Part shown: piece by piece, positions 8,647 to 16,759 of the stretch
Layout: every line of letters begins with the position of its first letter
How positions within the stretch are numbered: the first letter of the stretch is position 1
From: Clostridium folliculivorans
Lineage (GTDB): Bacteria; Bacillota; Clostridia; Clostridiales; Clostridiaceae
Reading direction: 5' to 3'
Assembly (NCBI RefSeq): GCF_024341905.1
Contig: NZ_BQXY01000001.1
Location: forward strand, 343,013 to 407,012
DNA: 64,000 bases
Made by a program: the position numbers and the translations under genes
Notes under the pieces: model-generated
The model's input: the letters and a program-made list of their open reading frames with translations, nothing else
Databases searched by the model: none
Told to the model about the DNA's origin: nothing

Positions 8647-9291
8647 ATGAAAAGAATACAAGTAGTACAAAAAATAACTGAATGTGGTGTTGTAGCTGTT
8701 ATAAGAGCTGAATCAAAAGATCAAGCAATCAAAATTATAGATGCAGTTAAAAAAGGCGGAATAAAAGCTTTAGAAATAACTATGACAGTACCAGGTGCTG
8801 TTGAGATAATAAAAGAAATATCAGAAATCTACAAGAATGAAGATCTAATCATAGGAGCAGGAACAGTTCTTGATCCAGAAACAGCTAGAGCATGTATACT
8901 TGCAGGAGCAGAATTTATAGTAAGTCCTTATTTTGATGCAGAAACTGTTAAACTATGCAATAGATATAGAATAGCAGTAATGCCAGGAATAATGACAGTA
9001 AAAGAAGCAGTAGAAGCTCTAGAATACGGCGTTGAAGTATTAAAAGTATTCCCAGGAAATGCTTATGGACCTTCAATAATAAGTTCATTTAAAGGACCAT
9101 TACCACAAGCTAACTTTATGCCAACAGGTGGTGTAAACCTAGACAACATAAAAGATTGGGTAAATGCAGGAGCTGTAGCAGTTGGAACAGGTTCCGACTT
9201 AACTAAAGGTGCTAAAACTGGTGATTATGAACTAGTTACAAAAACAGCTGCAAAGTTTGTTGAAGCATTAAGAAAAGCAAGAGAAGCTTAA
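8647..9291 (+). CDS. kdgA: 2-keto-3-deoxy-6-phosphogluconate aldolase
   Basis: A 214-residue class I aldolase of the KDPG/KHG family. Family residues are visible: Arg in GVVAVIRAES, Glu in KALEITMTVPGA, the substrate loop IGAGTVLD, and the Schiff-base Lys in EVLKVFPGNAYGP, followed by MPTGGVNLDNI. It splits KDPG into pyruvate and glyceraldehyde-3-phosphate, the last step of galacturonate catabolism. TAGGAGG lies six bases before the ATG. kdgK begins 40 bp downstream, forming a two-gene unit. No copy of the operator seen before uxaB is present in the leader, so this pair may be read through from uxaA or use its own promoter. Confidence 0.95.
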   Translation: MKRIQVVQKITECGVVAVIRAESKDQAIKIIDAVKKGGIKALEITMTVPGAVEIIKEISEIYKNEDLIIGAGTVLDPETARACILAGAEFIVSPYFDAETVKLCNRYRIAVMPGIMTVKEAVEALEYGVEVLKVFPGNAYGPSIISSFKGPLPQANFMPTGGVNLDNIKDWVNAGAVAVGTGSDLTKGAKTGDYELVTKTAAKFVEALRKAREA

Positions 9292-9331
9292 TCTTTAAGT
9301 AAAAGTAAATTGAGAGCAGGTGTAAGCATAG

Positions 9332-10279
9332 ATGGAAGTATTAACTTTTGGCGAAACTATGGTGCTTTTCAATCCAGAATCTAATGGACCGTTAAGATAT
9401 GTTAATAGTTTTGGTAAGTCTGTAGGTGGAGCGGATTCAAACGTGGCTGCAGCGCTTTCAAGGCTTGGACACGATGTAGCATGGTTTTCAAAATTAGGAA
9501 AAGATGAATTTGGAAGACAAATTTTAAATGTAGTAAGAGGAGAAGGTGTTGATACCTCTAGAGTTAAATTTGATGCTGAGGCAAGTACTGGTATCATGTT
9601 TAAAGAGAGAATTGGTGGAGACAATCCTAGTGTTTACTATTACAGAAAAGGTTCTGCAGCAAGCAGACTTTCTGTAGAAGATATAGACGTAGAGTATATA
9701 AAGCAAGCTAAGATAATACATATTACTGGTATAACGCCAGCGTTATCTGAAAGCGCAAGAGCAATGGTTTTTGAAGTTTTAAAAATAGCAAAAGAAAATG
9801 GTATAACAGTTTCTTTTGATCCTAATATAAGATTAAAATTATGGACTATTGAAGAAGCAAAACCAGTACTTTTAGAAATGGCTAAGATGTCAGATATAAT
9901 TTTCCCTGGTGCTGATGAAGGCGGACTGCTTCTAGGCACCACAGATGAAAAAGAGATAGCTGAGAAGTTTATAGCTATGGGATCTAAAATCGTAGCTGTA
10001 AAACTTGGTGCTGATGGCTGTTATGTTGCTGATAAAGATGGAGGCGTATATGTTTCTGGCTTTAAGATAGAAAAGCTAGTAGATACTGCTGGAGCAGGAG
10101 ATGGATTTGCTGCAGGATTTTTATCAGGAGTACTTAAGGGGCTAAGCTTAAGTGAGTGTGGAACTCAAGGCAACGCAGTAGGTGCAATGGCAACTCTTGT
10201 TCAAGGGGACATGGAAGCATACCCATATGAAGAGCAACTTATGACTTTTATGGGCAAGAAAAAAGTAGTAGATAGATAG
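9332..10279 (+). CDS. kdgK: 2-keto-3-deoxygluconate kinase
   Basis: A 315-residue PfkB-family sugar kinase. The first PfkB signature region reads VGGADSNVAAALSRLG (about 31-46). The second, near the C-terminus, is VDTAGAGDGFAAGFLSG, with the catalytic Asp and the anion-hole GAGD. It phosphorylates 2-keto-3-deoxygluconate with ATP to give KDPG, which kdgA then cleaves. Assignment to KDG rather than fructose or ribose rests on the operon with kdgA and on the overall pathway. AGGTG precedes the start. A terminator at 10413-10446 ends the unit. Confidence 0.92.
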   Translation: MEVLTFGETMVLFNPESNGPLRYVNSFGKSVGGADSNVAAALSRLGHDVAWFSKLGKDEFGRQILNVVRGEGVDTSRVKFDAEASTGIMFKERIGGDNPSVYYYRKGSAASRLSVEDIDVEYIKQAKIIHITGITPALSESARAMVFEVLKIAKENGITVSFDPNIRLKLWTIEEAKPVLLEMAKMSDIIFPGADEGGLLLGTTDEKEIAEKFIAMGSKIVAVKLGADGCYVADKDGGVYVSGFKIEKLVDTAGAGDGFAAGFLSGVLKGLSLSECGTQGNAVGAMATLVQGDMEAYPYEEQLMTFMGKKKVVDR

Positions 10280-10412
10280 AATAATACTAGACATAAACTG
10301 TAATATAAGTAGATATAAGAAAGATAGGTAAGAAGACAGATAATCCCTGAGAGGATTACGATTCTTAAGGATAAATAGTATATTATAAGAAAATGTTTTG
10401 GACGAACATGGT

Positions 10413-10446
10413 AAAAAAGCTTGAAGTTTTTCAGGCTTTTTTATTT
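10413..10446 (+). terminator. Rho-independent terminator after kdgK
   Basis: AAAAAGCTTGAA pairs with TTCAGGCTTTTTT (one G-T pair) around a short loop and is followed by TTATTTTTA. It lies 130 bp after the kdgK stop and ends the galacturonate region. Confidence 0.78.
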
Positions 10447-10503
10447 TTATATTTATAATTAAAAAATTAATCAATATTTTATAAATTAAAGACTGAAATT
10501 ATA

Positions 10504-10603
10504 TATAGATAAACTACTTCAGTCATTAGACTCCAAATAAAGATTTCGATGGTTCTACGAATCTTTATTTGGATAAGTTCTAATATGAAGTAGTTTATCT
10601 ATA
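10504..10603. repeat. Repeat family B, full copy
   Basis: A perfect 18-bp inverted repeat, TATAGATAAACTACTTCA (10504-10521) and its complement (10586-10603), encloses an inner hairpin built from CAAATAAAGATTTCG and CGAATCTTTATTTG. The same sequence occurs inverted at 25492-25592, and a diverged form at 15914 and 35867. Confidence 0.8.
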
Positions 10604-10635
10604 ATAAAAGATTTTAAAAATATTTCAAATTCATA

Positions 10636-10666
10636 TTGACCTTTACGCTACGTATAAGTTTATAGT
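10636..10666 (+). promoter_or_regulatory. MerR-type promoter with 19-bp spacer
   Basis: TTGACC (10636-10641) and TATAGT (10661-10666) are separated by 19 bp, the overlong spacer that MerR-family activators correct by twisting DNA. The spacer holds an imperfect dyad, CTTTACG...CGTATAAG. It lies directly before the MerR-type gene, implying autoregulation. Confidence 0.72.
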
Positions 10667-10689
10667 ATAGATATCAGGAGGTGGTACAC

Positions 10690-11454
10690 ATGGAATATAC
10701 AGTTCAAAAGTTAGCTCATTTAGCAGGTGTCAGCGCACGAACACTTAGATATTATGATGAGATTGGGATTCTTAAGCCGGCAAGAATCAATTCATCTGGG
10801 TATCGAATATATGGTCAAGAAGAGGTAAATAGATTACAGCAAATACTTTTTTACAGAGAACTTGGAGTGGAGCTAGACAATATTAAAGATATAATAACAG
10901 CACCTTCTTTTGACGGAGCTGAAGCGCTAAAAGAGCACCGTGTGAAGCTTCTTGAGAGAAAAATACAGTTAGATATTTTAATTGCAAATGTTGATAAGAC
11001 CATCGAGTCTATGGAAGGGAGAATTACTATGAGTAATAAAGAAAAATTTGAAGGCTTTAAACAAAAGCTAGTTGATGATAATGAAAAGAAGTACGGTGAA
11101 GAAATTCGTAAAAAATACGGAGATGAAGCTGTTAATAAATCTAATAATAAAATAAAGAATATGACAGAAGAAGAACATGAGAAAATTACGAGACTTACAA
11201 ATGAGGTTACTGAAACCTTAGCAGCAGCATTTAAGACAGGAGATCCAGCAGGAGAATTAGCTCAGAAAGCAGCTGATTTACACAAACAATGGTTATGTTT
11301 TTACTGGGATCAATACAGTAAAGAGGCCCACGCAGGAGTAGCTCAGATGTATGTAGAGGATGAGAGATTTACTCAGTATTATGACAAGGAGCAACCAGGT
11401 ACCGCAGAGTTTCTAAGAGATGCTATCCTTATATATACAGGAATGAAAAAGTAG
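10690..11454 (+). CDS. MerR-family regulator with TipAS-like antibiotic-binding domain
   Basis: A 254-residue protein. The N-terminal MerR domain (1-70: YTVQKLAHLAGVSARTLRYYDEIGIL, then GYRIYGQEEVNRLQQILFYRELG) is followed by a dimerisation coiled coil (about 75-115). A C-terminal TipAS domain (about 120-250) contains the expected WCFYWDQYSKEAHAG-like and AGVAQMYVEDERF stretches. TipAS domains bind thiopeptides or other hydrophobic drugs and switch the regulator on. ATG at 10690 is chosen because AGGAGGTGG lies five bases before it; an in-frame GTG at 10681 is part of that site. It sits alone between terminators with a self-type promoter, so its other targets are not visible here. Confidence 0.9.
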   Translation: MEYTVQKLAHLAGVSARTLRYYDEIGILKPARINSSGYRIYGQEEVNRLQQILFYRELGVELDNIKDIITAPSFDGAEALKEHRVKLLERKIQLDILIANVDKTIESMEGRITMSNKEKFEGFKQKLVDDNEKKYGEEIRKKYGDEAVNKSNNKIKNMTEEEHEKITRLTNEVTETLAAAFKTGDPAGELAQKAADLHKQWLCFYWDQYSKEAHAGVAQMYVEDERFTQYYDKEQPGTAEFLRDAILIYTGMKK

Positions 11455-11472
11455 TAATATTCTTATATCAAG

Positions 11473-11503
11473 AGTTACAGATAAGTATATCTGTAACTTT
11501 TTT
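11473..11503 (+). terminator. Rho-independent terminator after the MerR gene
   Basis: AGTTACAGATA and TATCTGTAACT form a perfect stem with a four-base loop and a following TTTTTT. Confidence 0.88.
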
Positions 11504-11629
11504 GATTTGTAAGAAAACATAAAATTTTTATGCTATATATGAAAATATAAGATTTTTAGTTGTTTGAAACTATACAATTCAATTATTATACAAAATTTTA
11601 AGCATATAAAGCAAAAAACTAAAACTTAT

Positions 11630-11713
11630 TCGCCAGCCCAATTTTCCTCATTTACATTCCGAAAGGCAGATGCATTAAAAAATCACTGGAAAAAGTCGTT
11701 TTAGTGATTTTTT
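11630..11713 (+). repeat. Repeat family D with terminator hairpin
   Basis: The core CGCC-AGCC...TTTTCCTCAT...AAAGGCAGATGC (11631-11672) closely matches 37357-37400 before leuA. It is followed by AAAAAATCACT...AGTGATTTTTTG, a clear intrinsic terminator (11677-11713). Shorter copies with the same AATCACT hairpin lie at 46172-46233 and 33217-33264. It stands before the DUF4363-DUF421 pair, so it may act as an attenuator or as the end of a short RNA. Confidence 0.6.
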
Positions 11714-11780
11714 GACTGCATATAAAGTGAGTTTTATCAAAAGATAAACGCATAAATATTTAATTAAGATAGGAGACAAT

Positions 11781-12152
11781 ATGAAGAACAAACATGATAT
11801 TAGATTATTTATCGCTTTGACATGGGTTATTTCATTTGCATTTATATGGTGTTTTTTCTATTTATTATTACCTAGGCATAAGTTTAAAGAACAATTAGAC
11901 ATAATAGAGAAGCATGTTATAGAAAGTCGATGGGATGAAGCAAGAGTCTCTATGGATAAGTTAAAAGAAATATATGAAGGTAATAGAACCATAATACAGA
12001 TTAATAATGGTACAGAAGCATTTGTCACATTTGATTCAATGATAGGTCAGTTGGATGATGCTATAGAGAACAAGCAAGAGTTGGCTGGAGAATTTATCGG
12101 AGGACTAAGAAACTACACAGATTTTGTGATGAAAGCTTTTGCAGGGCCTTAA
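11781..12152 (+). CDS. DUF4363 family membrane-anchored protein
   Basis: A 123-residue protein. One N-terminal membrane segment (about 9-29, FIALTWVISFAFIWCFFYLLL) leads to a helical extracytoplasmic part with regularly spaced charged residues (LDIIEKHVIESRWDEARVSM, LDDAIENKQELAGEFIG). This resembles DUF4363 proteins, which in clostridia often stand beside a DUF421 gene, as here (34 bp before the next start). The function of the family is not established. AGGAGA lies a few bases before the start. Confidence 0.8.
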   Translation: MKNKHDIRLFIALTWVISFAFIWCFFYLLLPRHKFKEQLDIIEKHVIESRWDEARVSMDKLKEIYEGNRTIIQINNGTEAFVTFDSMIGQLDDAIENKQELAGEFIGGLRNYTDFVMKAFAGP

Positions 12153-12186
12153 TTTCATGAGAAAATAATCATTTAGGAGGAGTAAA

Positions 12187-12858
12187 ATGATTGATGTCGT
12201 ATCTTTTAGCATAAGGGTAGTAGTAGTTTTCTATTTTACTTACCTTTGCACTAGGTCACTTACAAAAAAAGCAATGGCTCAAATGACAGCTTATGAAATT
12301 GCAGGGATTATGATACTAGCTAATGTAGCAGCGGAGCCTCTAGTAGATAAGGTTACAGTTAAATCTGTATATGGTACAGGATTATTGGTTGCTTTAATGG
12401 CATTAAGTACTAGATTGGCTTTGAAAAATAAATTTAATCATATAATGGAACATGGTCCGAGTATAATGATGGATAAAGGAAAACTTGATATGAAAGCTTT
12501 GAGTGCATTAGGTATAAGCTTAAATCAACTTGAGGGATTACTTAGACAACAAGGATATGATAAGATGTCTGATTTAGATACAATAATAATGGAGCCTCAG
12601 GGCAATATTTCAGCGTTTCCTAAAGCTGAAAATAAACCTGTTACTTTAAAAGATTTAAACATAGTAGATAATACACAAGGTATAACAATACCTTTAATAA
12701 TGGATGGGGATATACTTTATACTAATATTAAGCATATAAAAAAGACCAGGGAATGGCTCATTGAAGAACTGAATAAGCAAGGGATTTATGATTATAAAAA
12801 TGAAGTTGGGATAGCAGAACTTGATTCTGAATGGAAATTAATTGTGTTAAAAAAATAG
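12187..12858 (+). CDS. DUF421 (YetF-like) membrane protein
   Basis: A 223-residue protein. Three N-terminal membrane segments (about 5-85), including the family region TRSLTKKAMAQMTAYEIAGIMILANVAAEPL, are followed by a soluble C-terminal part with two DUF421-type half-domains (GPSIMMDKGKLDMKALSALGIS and KPVTLKDLNIV...). DUF421/YetF proteins are found in sporulating Firmicutes and have been linked to membrane or spore functions, but no reaction is assigned. AGGAGGA precedes the ATG. Together with the DUF4363 gene it forms a two-gene operon closed by the terminator at 12857-12887. Confidence 0.9.
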   Translation: MIDVVSFSIRVVVVFYFTYLCTRSLTKKAMAQMTAYEIAGIMILANVAAEPLVDKVTVKSVYGTGLLVALMALSTRLALKNKFNHIMEHGPSIMMDKGKLDMKALSALGISLNQLEGLLRQQGYDKMSDLDTIIMEPQGNISAFPKAENKPVTLKDLNIVDNTQGITIPLIMDGDILYTNIKHIKKTREWLIEELNKQGIYDYKNEVGIAELDSEWKLIVLKK

Positions 12859-12887
12859 AGTTATAGGGGAGCTTACCTATAACTCTT
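12857..12887. terminator. Terminator between converging genes
   Basis: GAGTTATAGG and CCTATAACTC form a stem around GGAGCTTA, followed by TTTAG. It lies between the DUF421 gene and the convergent gene at 12928. Confidence 0.72.
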
Positions 12888-12927
12888 TAGAGCCTTTGTA
12901 TGTTTAATATTTAATGTTGATTATATA

Positions 12928-14574
12928 TTATTTTTTTGCCCCTTCAATTTTTTGTTCAGTTGCTGACTTCTTTTGAACAAACTCTAAGTTATCAAAGGCA
13001 GTTGCATTTATAACACTATTATCTGAATCGATATATTCAATCTCTATTTTATCACCAGGTTGCGTTAGTGCTAGTTCACTAGATGCTTCTGAACTTACAA
13101 CAAAGACAACATCAGGTTTTTCTTTAACTATAATATGATAGAATGTTGTTTTATCTATGTTTTCCTGACCAATTCTTAAAACAGTACCTTGTTCATGATT
13201 AACTTTCCCAGAAGAATTTAATGATGAGGAGCTGCCTTTTCCTGTAAGCGCCTTTGTATAATCTGATAATGCTTGTTTAGTGGTTTCACCAACTCCAACA
13301 ATATTATAGTCTTGTACACTTATCATTCCGTACATTCTAACAATTCCATCTTTATCCTTAAGAGTAGTAAAATAAGTAGGAACATTTTCTATATTTATTA
13401 GTATCGGAGAAGTTGCAGTATAGCCCATGTTTTGAACTTTTCCTTCTGCTGATTTTATACTTGCAGATTCAGTAGCTCCTGAGGTTTTATACAAAGTTGT
13501 TTCGTGGGTTCTCATATTTGTCAAAGTGAATCCTATAGTTGCGCTATCCTTACCTACAGAAGTAAGTCCAGTGTAAAAATAGCAATTTCCTTTGTCATAT
13601 ATTATTTCTCCGTCATCAGTGGTTTTTAGTTTGTCATTCTTAGTGAACCATTGATAGCCTTTTATAAATTCACCATATGAGTTTAATTGATCTTTAATGA
13701 TGTCTTCAGGCTGTATTCTATCTACCCACTTTGGAGTATTATTGATATCGTAGTTATCAACTTGTCCAGTCTGAGCGTTTACGATACAAGTACCTATAAC
13801 AGTTTCTCCAGCAAAACCAATAGTATTTTTATATCTACTAATAACCCAGTAAGGAGTTCCGTTATCATCTATCTCAAATGAGAAGTCTGTTAGACCAGTG
13901 AATTCATTACCTTTATAGTAAGCATGTCTTTGAAGATCATCGCCTAAATATGCGTTTGGTTGATATTTTAAAGAAATAGGCTTATTGTTTAATTCTTTTA
14001 CGAAAGTAACATCATCAGCATTTATAGCACTTACAACTATATATCCTGGAGTTCCTTCACGGTTGCTCACCCAGCTGAAAAAACCAGAATGAAGTAAAGG
14101 TACAACCCAACAAAGCTTATCTTTAACTATTTGTTTTACTGGTTCGCCTGTTACAACTTGGCTACCTATTGCTCCGGCTTCACCTAGCTTCTTCTCAGCT
14201 AATTTCTCTGCATAAGCTTTATCTACAACAGGTAATTGTGTTATATCAATTGGAGATATGTCTTTAGAAAATTCCTGCTCTTTTATAGTTCCGATTAAGC
14301 TTTTATAAGACTTAGATCTGAACAAACCACTTGTGGATACACAATAACCGATAAATAGTATTATTGTAAGTGGTATAAGTAAAAGTACTAGCTTCTTCTC
14401 AGAGAATCCTGAGAAGAGTATTGAAAAAATTATGATTGCTATGGATATAAATAATGTAGTAGAAAAAAAGCTAAGAGATAGTGGCATTAAAAAGATAAAA
14501 TGAAAACATAATGCAACTAAAGCGAAGAAAATTATTGCGGCCACACGCATTTTAGAATTAAAGTTTTTTTTCAT
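12928..14574 (-). CDS. Membrane-anchored protein of unknown function
   Basis: A 548-residue protein that I do not recognise. The first 110 residues hold three hydrophobic segments (about 11-30, 33-52 and 58-80). The rest is soluble and most likely extracytoplasmic, rich in beta-type segments and polar residues; repeated hydrophobic-aromatic patterns such as GKVQNMGYTATSPILINIENVPTYF suggest several small beta domains. A region near residues 460-530 (EQGTVLRIGQENIDKTTFYHI) could be an OB-like fold. The C-terminus is charged (KSATEQKIEGAKK). The start follows AAGGAGA. It is a single gene with its own upstream region and converges with DUF421. Confidence 0.8.
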   Translation of the reverse strand: MKKNFNSKMRVAAIIFFALVALCFHFIFLMPLSLSFFSTTLFISIAIIIFSILFSGFSEKKLVLLLIPLTIILFIGYCVSTSGLFRSKSYKSLIGTIKEQEFSKDISPIDITQLPVVDKAYAEKLAEKKLGEAGAIGSQVVTGEPVKQIVKDKLCWVVPLLHSGFFSWVSNREGTPGYIVVSAINADDVTFVKELNNKPISLKYQPNAYLGDDLQRHAYYKGNEFTGLTDFSFEIDDNGTPYWVISRYKNTIGFAGETVIGTCIVNAQTGQVDNYDINNTPKWVDRIQPEDIIKDQLNSYGEFIKGYQWFTKNDKLKTTDDGEIIYDKGNCYFYTGLTSVGKDSATIGFTLTNMRTHETTLYKTSGATESASIKSAEGKVQNMGYTATSPILINIENVPTYFTTLKDKDGIVRMYGMISVQDYNIVGVGETTKQALSDYTKALTGKGSSSSLNSSGKVNHEQGTVLRIGQENIDKTTFYHIIVKEKPDVVFVVSSEASSELALTQPGDKIEIEYIDSDNSVINATAFDNLEFVQKKSATEQKIEGAKK

Positions 14575-14793
14575 AGTAAGTCTCCTTATTATATATTTAA
14601 AGTTTATACTTATAAGCTTAGTATCTTACCTATAGTACAAGTAGAGTTAAGTATGTTCAATTTTAACATAACTTGTAGATAAATCAAATAAGGTATATTA
14701 GTAATAAATACCCATATAAGTTTTCTTATGTGTATCTATTGAAATAGGATATAATTTTAGATTAAATTGTTTCTAATTGTTAATAGATAACTA

Positions 14794-15723
14794 TCATAGA
14801 CAATTTTTTTCAGCCCAATTTAGAAGATTTAAAAATATTTCTTTTTTATCAGTTTCATTTGTTAGTTCATGTCTTTTACCAGGATATAATTTGATATTAA
14901 CATTTTCTAGCTGTAGGTTTTTATATAAATTATATAGTTTTCTTACCCATTTGCCGTAGTTTCCTACTGGGTCATCATCTCCAGATATAATTAATATAGG
15001 AAGATCCTTTGGTATTTCTTTTAATCTATTAGTTCTATATAGATTTTTCAGACCTCTAAGAAAATAATAATAAAAACCACAGGTTGCTGTATTTCCACAT
15101 AAAGGATCATTTTCATAGTTCTTTATTTCTAATTCATCTGTGGTAAGCCATGAAAACTTTGAAGCTGAGTTTTTAATTTTTTTATTGTAATTGTAAAAGC
15201 TTAAAAAATCCAGAAGCTTGCTTTCTTTCCTTTCTCCAAAAATATTTTTCTGAAAGTAGGATATAACAATTCCAGCATCAACATCTATCCCTTTTCTCAT
15301 AGCTGAGCCAGAAAGTATTATACCTGAAAGCTCGTTTCCATATCGGATAATGTATTCCTGTCCTATAAAAGAGCCAAAACTATGAGCAAAAAAGATTATA
15401 GGGAGATTACTATACTTGCTTTTGATTGAGCTTAATAAAACGTGTTGATCCTCTACAACTTTATTAAAACCATCTCTACCAATGTATCCAAGGTTTAGTT
15501 CATCAGTTTTACCATGCCCTCTATGATCCCCTGCATATACAATAAAACCATGAGAATTTAGGAATTTAGCAAACTCTTCATATCTACCAGCATGCTCGGC
15601 CATACCATGAACTATTTGGATAACGCCTTTAGGAGAAATAACATCATCCCAGCAATATATAAATATTTTTTTATTATCTTTTGTATGAATAAAAAAGCTG
15701 CTTTCAGCGCTTTTATTTGTCAT
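14794..15723 (-). CDS. Alpha/beta hydrolase, monoacylglycerol-lipase-like
   Basis: A 309-residue cytoplasmic hydrolase without a signal peptide. The strand-loop VIQIVHGMAEHAGRYEEFAKFL and YAGDHRGHGKTDE are typical of the lysophospholipase/monoacylglycerol lipase group. The nucleophile elbow reads FFAHSFGSF (AHSFG rather than the usual GHSMG); the acid is probably in ISGDDDPVG, and the His in PGKRHEL. It likely hydrolyses a lipid or small ester; the substrate is unknown. The start is the ATG at 15723, preceded by AGAAGGGA. It is a single-gene unit. Confidence 0.85.
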   Translation of the reverse strand: MTNKSAESSFFIHTKDNKKIFIYCWDDVISPKGVIQIVHGMAEHAGRYEEFAKFLNSHGFIVYAGDHRGHGKTDELNLGYIGRDGFNKVVEDQHVLLSSIKSKYSNLPIIFFAHSFGSFIGQEYIIRYGNELSGIILSGSAMRKGIDVDAGIVISYFQKNIFGERKESKLLDFLSFYNYNKKIKNSASKFSWLTTDELEIKNYENDPLCGNTATCGFYYYFLRGLKNLYRTNRLKEIPKDLPILIISGDDDPVGNYGKWVRKLYNLYKNLQLENVNIKLYPGKRHELTNETDKKEIFLNLLNWAEKNCL

Positions 15724-15872
15724 TTAAATCAATCCCTTCTAGGATATAGAATACAATCAATTTTAATGGATTCAGTGCTGAAGTCAAATAGCGTAAGCTT
15801 AATAAAAATGAAGATTTTATATTATAAGTTAGTATATATGGCTTAAGGCAGTCTAAACTCTATATATTCATA

Positions 15873-15900
15873 TAAATTTAATTACGAAGTGGTACATCTA
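15873..15900 (+). repeat. Repeat family A, partial copy
   Basis: ATTACGAAGTGGTACATC is the right arm only. It is followed after CTATTCCTATGAACAG by a family B element, exactly as at 35834-35956. Confidence 0.7.
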
Positions 15901-15913
15901 TTCCTATGAACAG

Positions 15914-16003
15914 ACATACTACTTCAATCCTTGGACTCAAAATAATGCTTTCGATGAACCTACGAAGTATTATTTTGATAGATTTCAATATGAAGTAGTA
16001 TGG
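15914..16003. repeat. Repeat family B, copy next to family A
   Basis: Outer arms CATACTACTTCAA and TTGAAGTAGTATG-like ends (right arm TGAAGTAGTATG) enclose an inner hairpin, AAAATAATGCTTTCG...CGAAGTATTATTTT. It is nearly identical to the copy at 35867-35956, including the preceding spacer and A arm. Bases 16004-16320 are very AT-rich, and I see nothing definite there. Confidence 0.8.
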
Positions 16004-16340
16004 CTTTATATTGTAAGAGGTAAAGTTATAACTTGATAATAAAGAATATGTAATGTTATACAACTAATAGATAATATAAGTAACTAAAATATTAAAAATA
16101 ATGTTTACAAAATGAATTTATGATTATATAATAAGGATATAAAAATTAGTAATTATTTCAAACAATTATAATTACTAGATTTAAAAGGTGAATATTTTAC
16201 TAACTGTTATCTACAGTAGCTAACATAATACATTTCTATAAATTAATTCTAAATAACTTATTTTCTACTTGTATATCTAATGAATCACAATAATAAAACA
16301 ATAAAATTAATATTAAATAAAGGCGCTGTGAAAGCACCGT

Positions 16341-16542
16341 GTTGAAATTGATTGGTTAATCATCCGACGCTTTAATGAGCTTACGCAAAGAATTAATATG
16401 ATTTTGTCATATTCCATGGCTAAAACTGTAAACTCACTACGTTCGAACAGTACAGTTTATTAACGCCATTCCATCTGAAAAAATCATTTAATTCTAGTTG
16501 CTCGCTCATATAGCATCTCCTTTATAACCAATTAATTTCAAC
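16341..16542. mobile_element. Small element bounded by 18-bp inverted repeats (MITE-like)
   Basis: GTTGAAATTGATTGGTTA (16341-16358) and TAACCAATTAATTTCAAC (16525-16542) are inverted repeats with a single mismatch, bracketing about 165 bp. The inside is noticeably less AT-rich than its surroundings and contains, on the minus strand, a short ORF with a strong ribosome binding site. An inner palindrome-like stretch lies at about 16424-16460. The shape is that of a miniature inverted-repeat element. No other copy is present in this window. Confidence 0.5.
16420..16509 (-). CDS. Small ORF inside the inverted-repeat element
   Basis: A 29-codon frame from ATG at 16509 to TAG at 16420, preceded at the right distance by AAGGAGA. 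The peptide starts MSEQLELNDFF and ends VVSLQF. I do not recognise it. It may be a true small protein, or the broken 5' end of a transposon-derived gene, since a second open stretch continues in another frame after the stop. Confidence 0.35.
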   Translation of the reverse strand: MSEQLELNDFFRWNGVNKLYCSNVVSLQF

Positions 16543-16759
16543 AATATTCTTAAACATAGCCTAAATAAAAGAAAATAAAATGTTTTAATAAAACCAAACT
16601 GGTATATACATCTATATATATAAACCTCTTTAAACGCACTACCTTTTATAGTTATAACTATATCTAAAAATACTAATAAAAAAGTCCAACCTTAATAAAG
16701 ATTCCATAAAAAAGCGATCCTTAAAATTATATAAATTAAATATTTGAAAGGAGTTTTTT

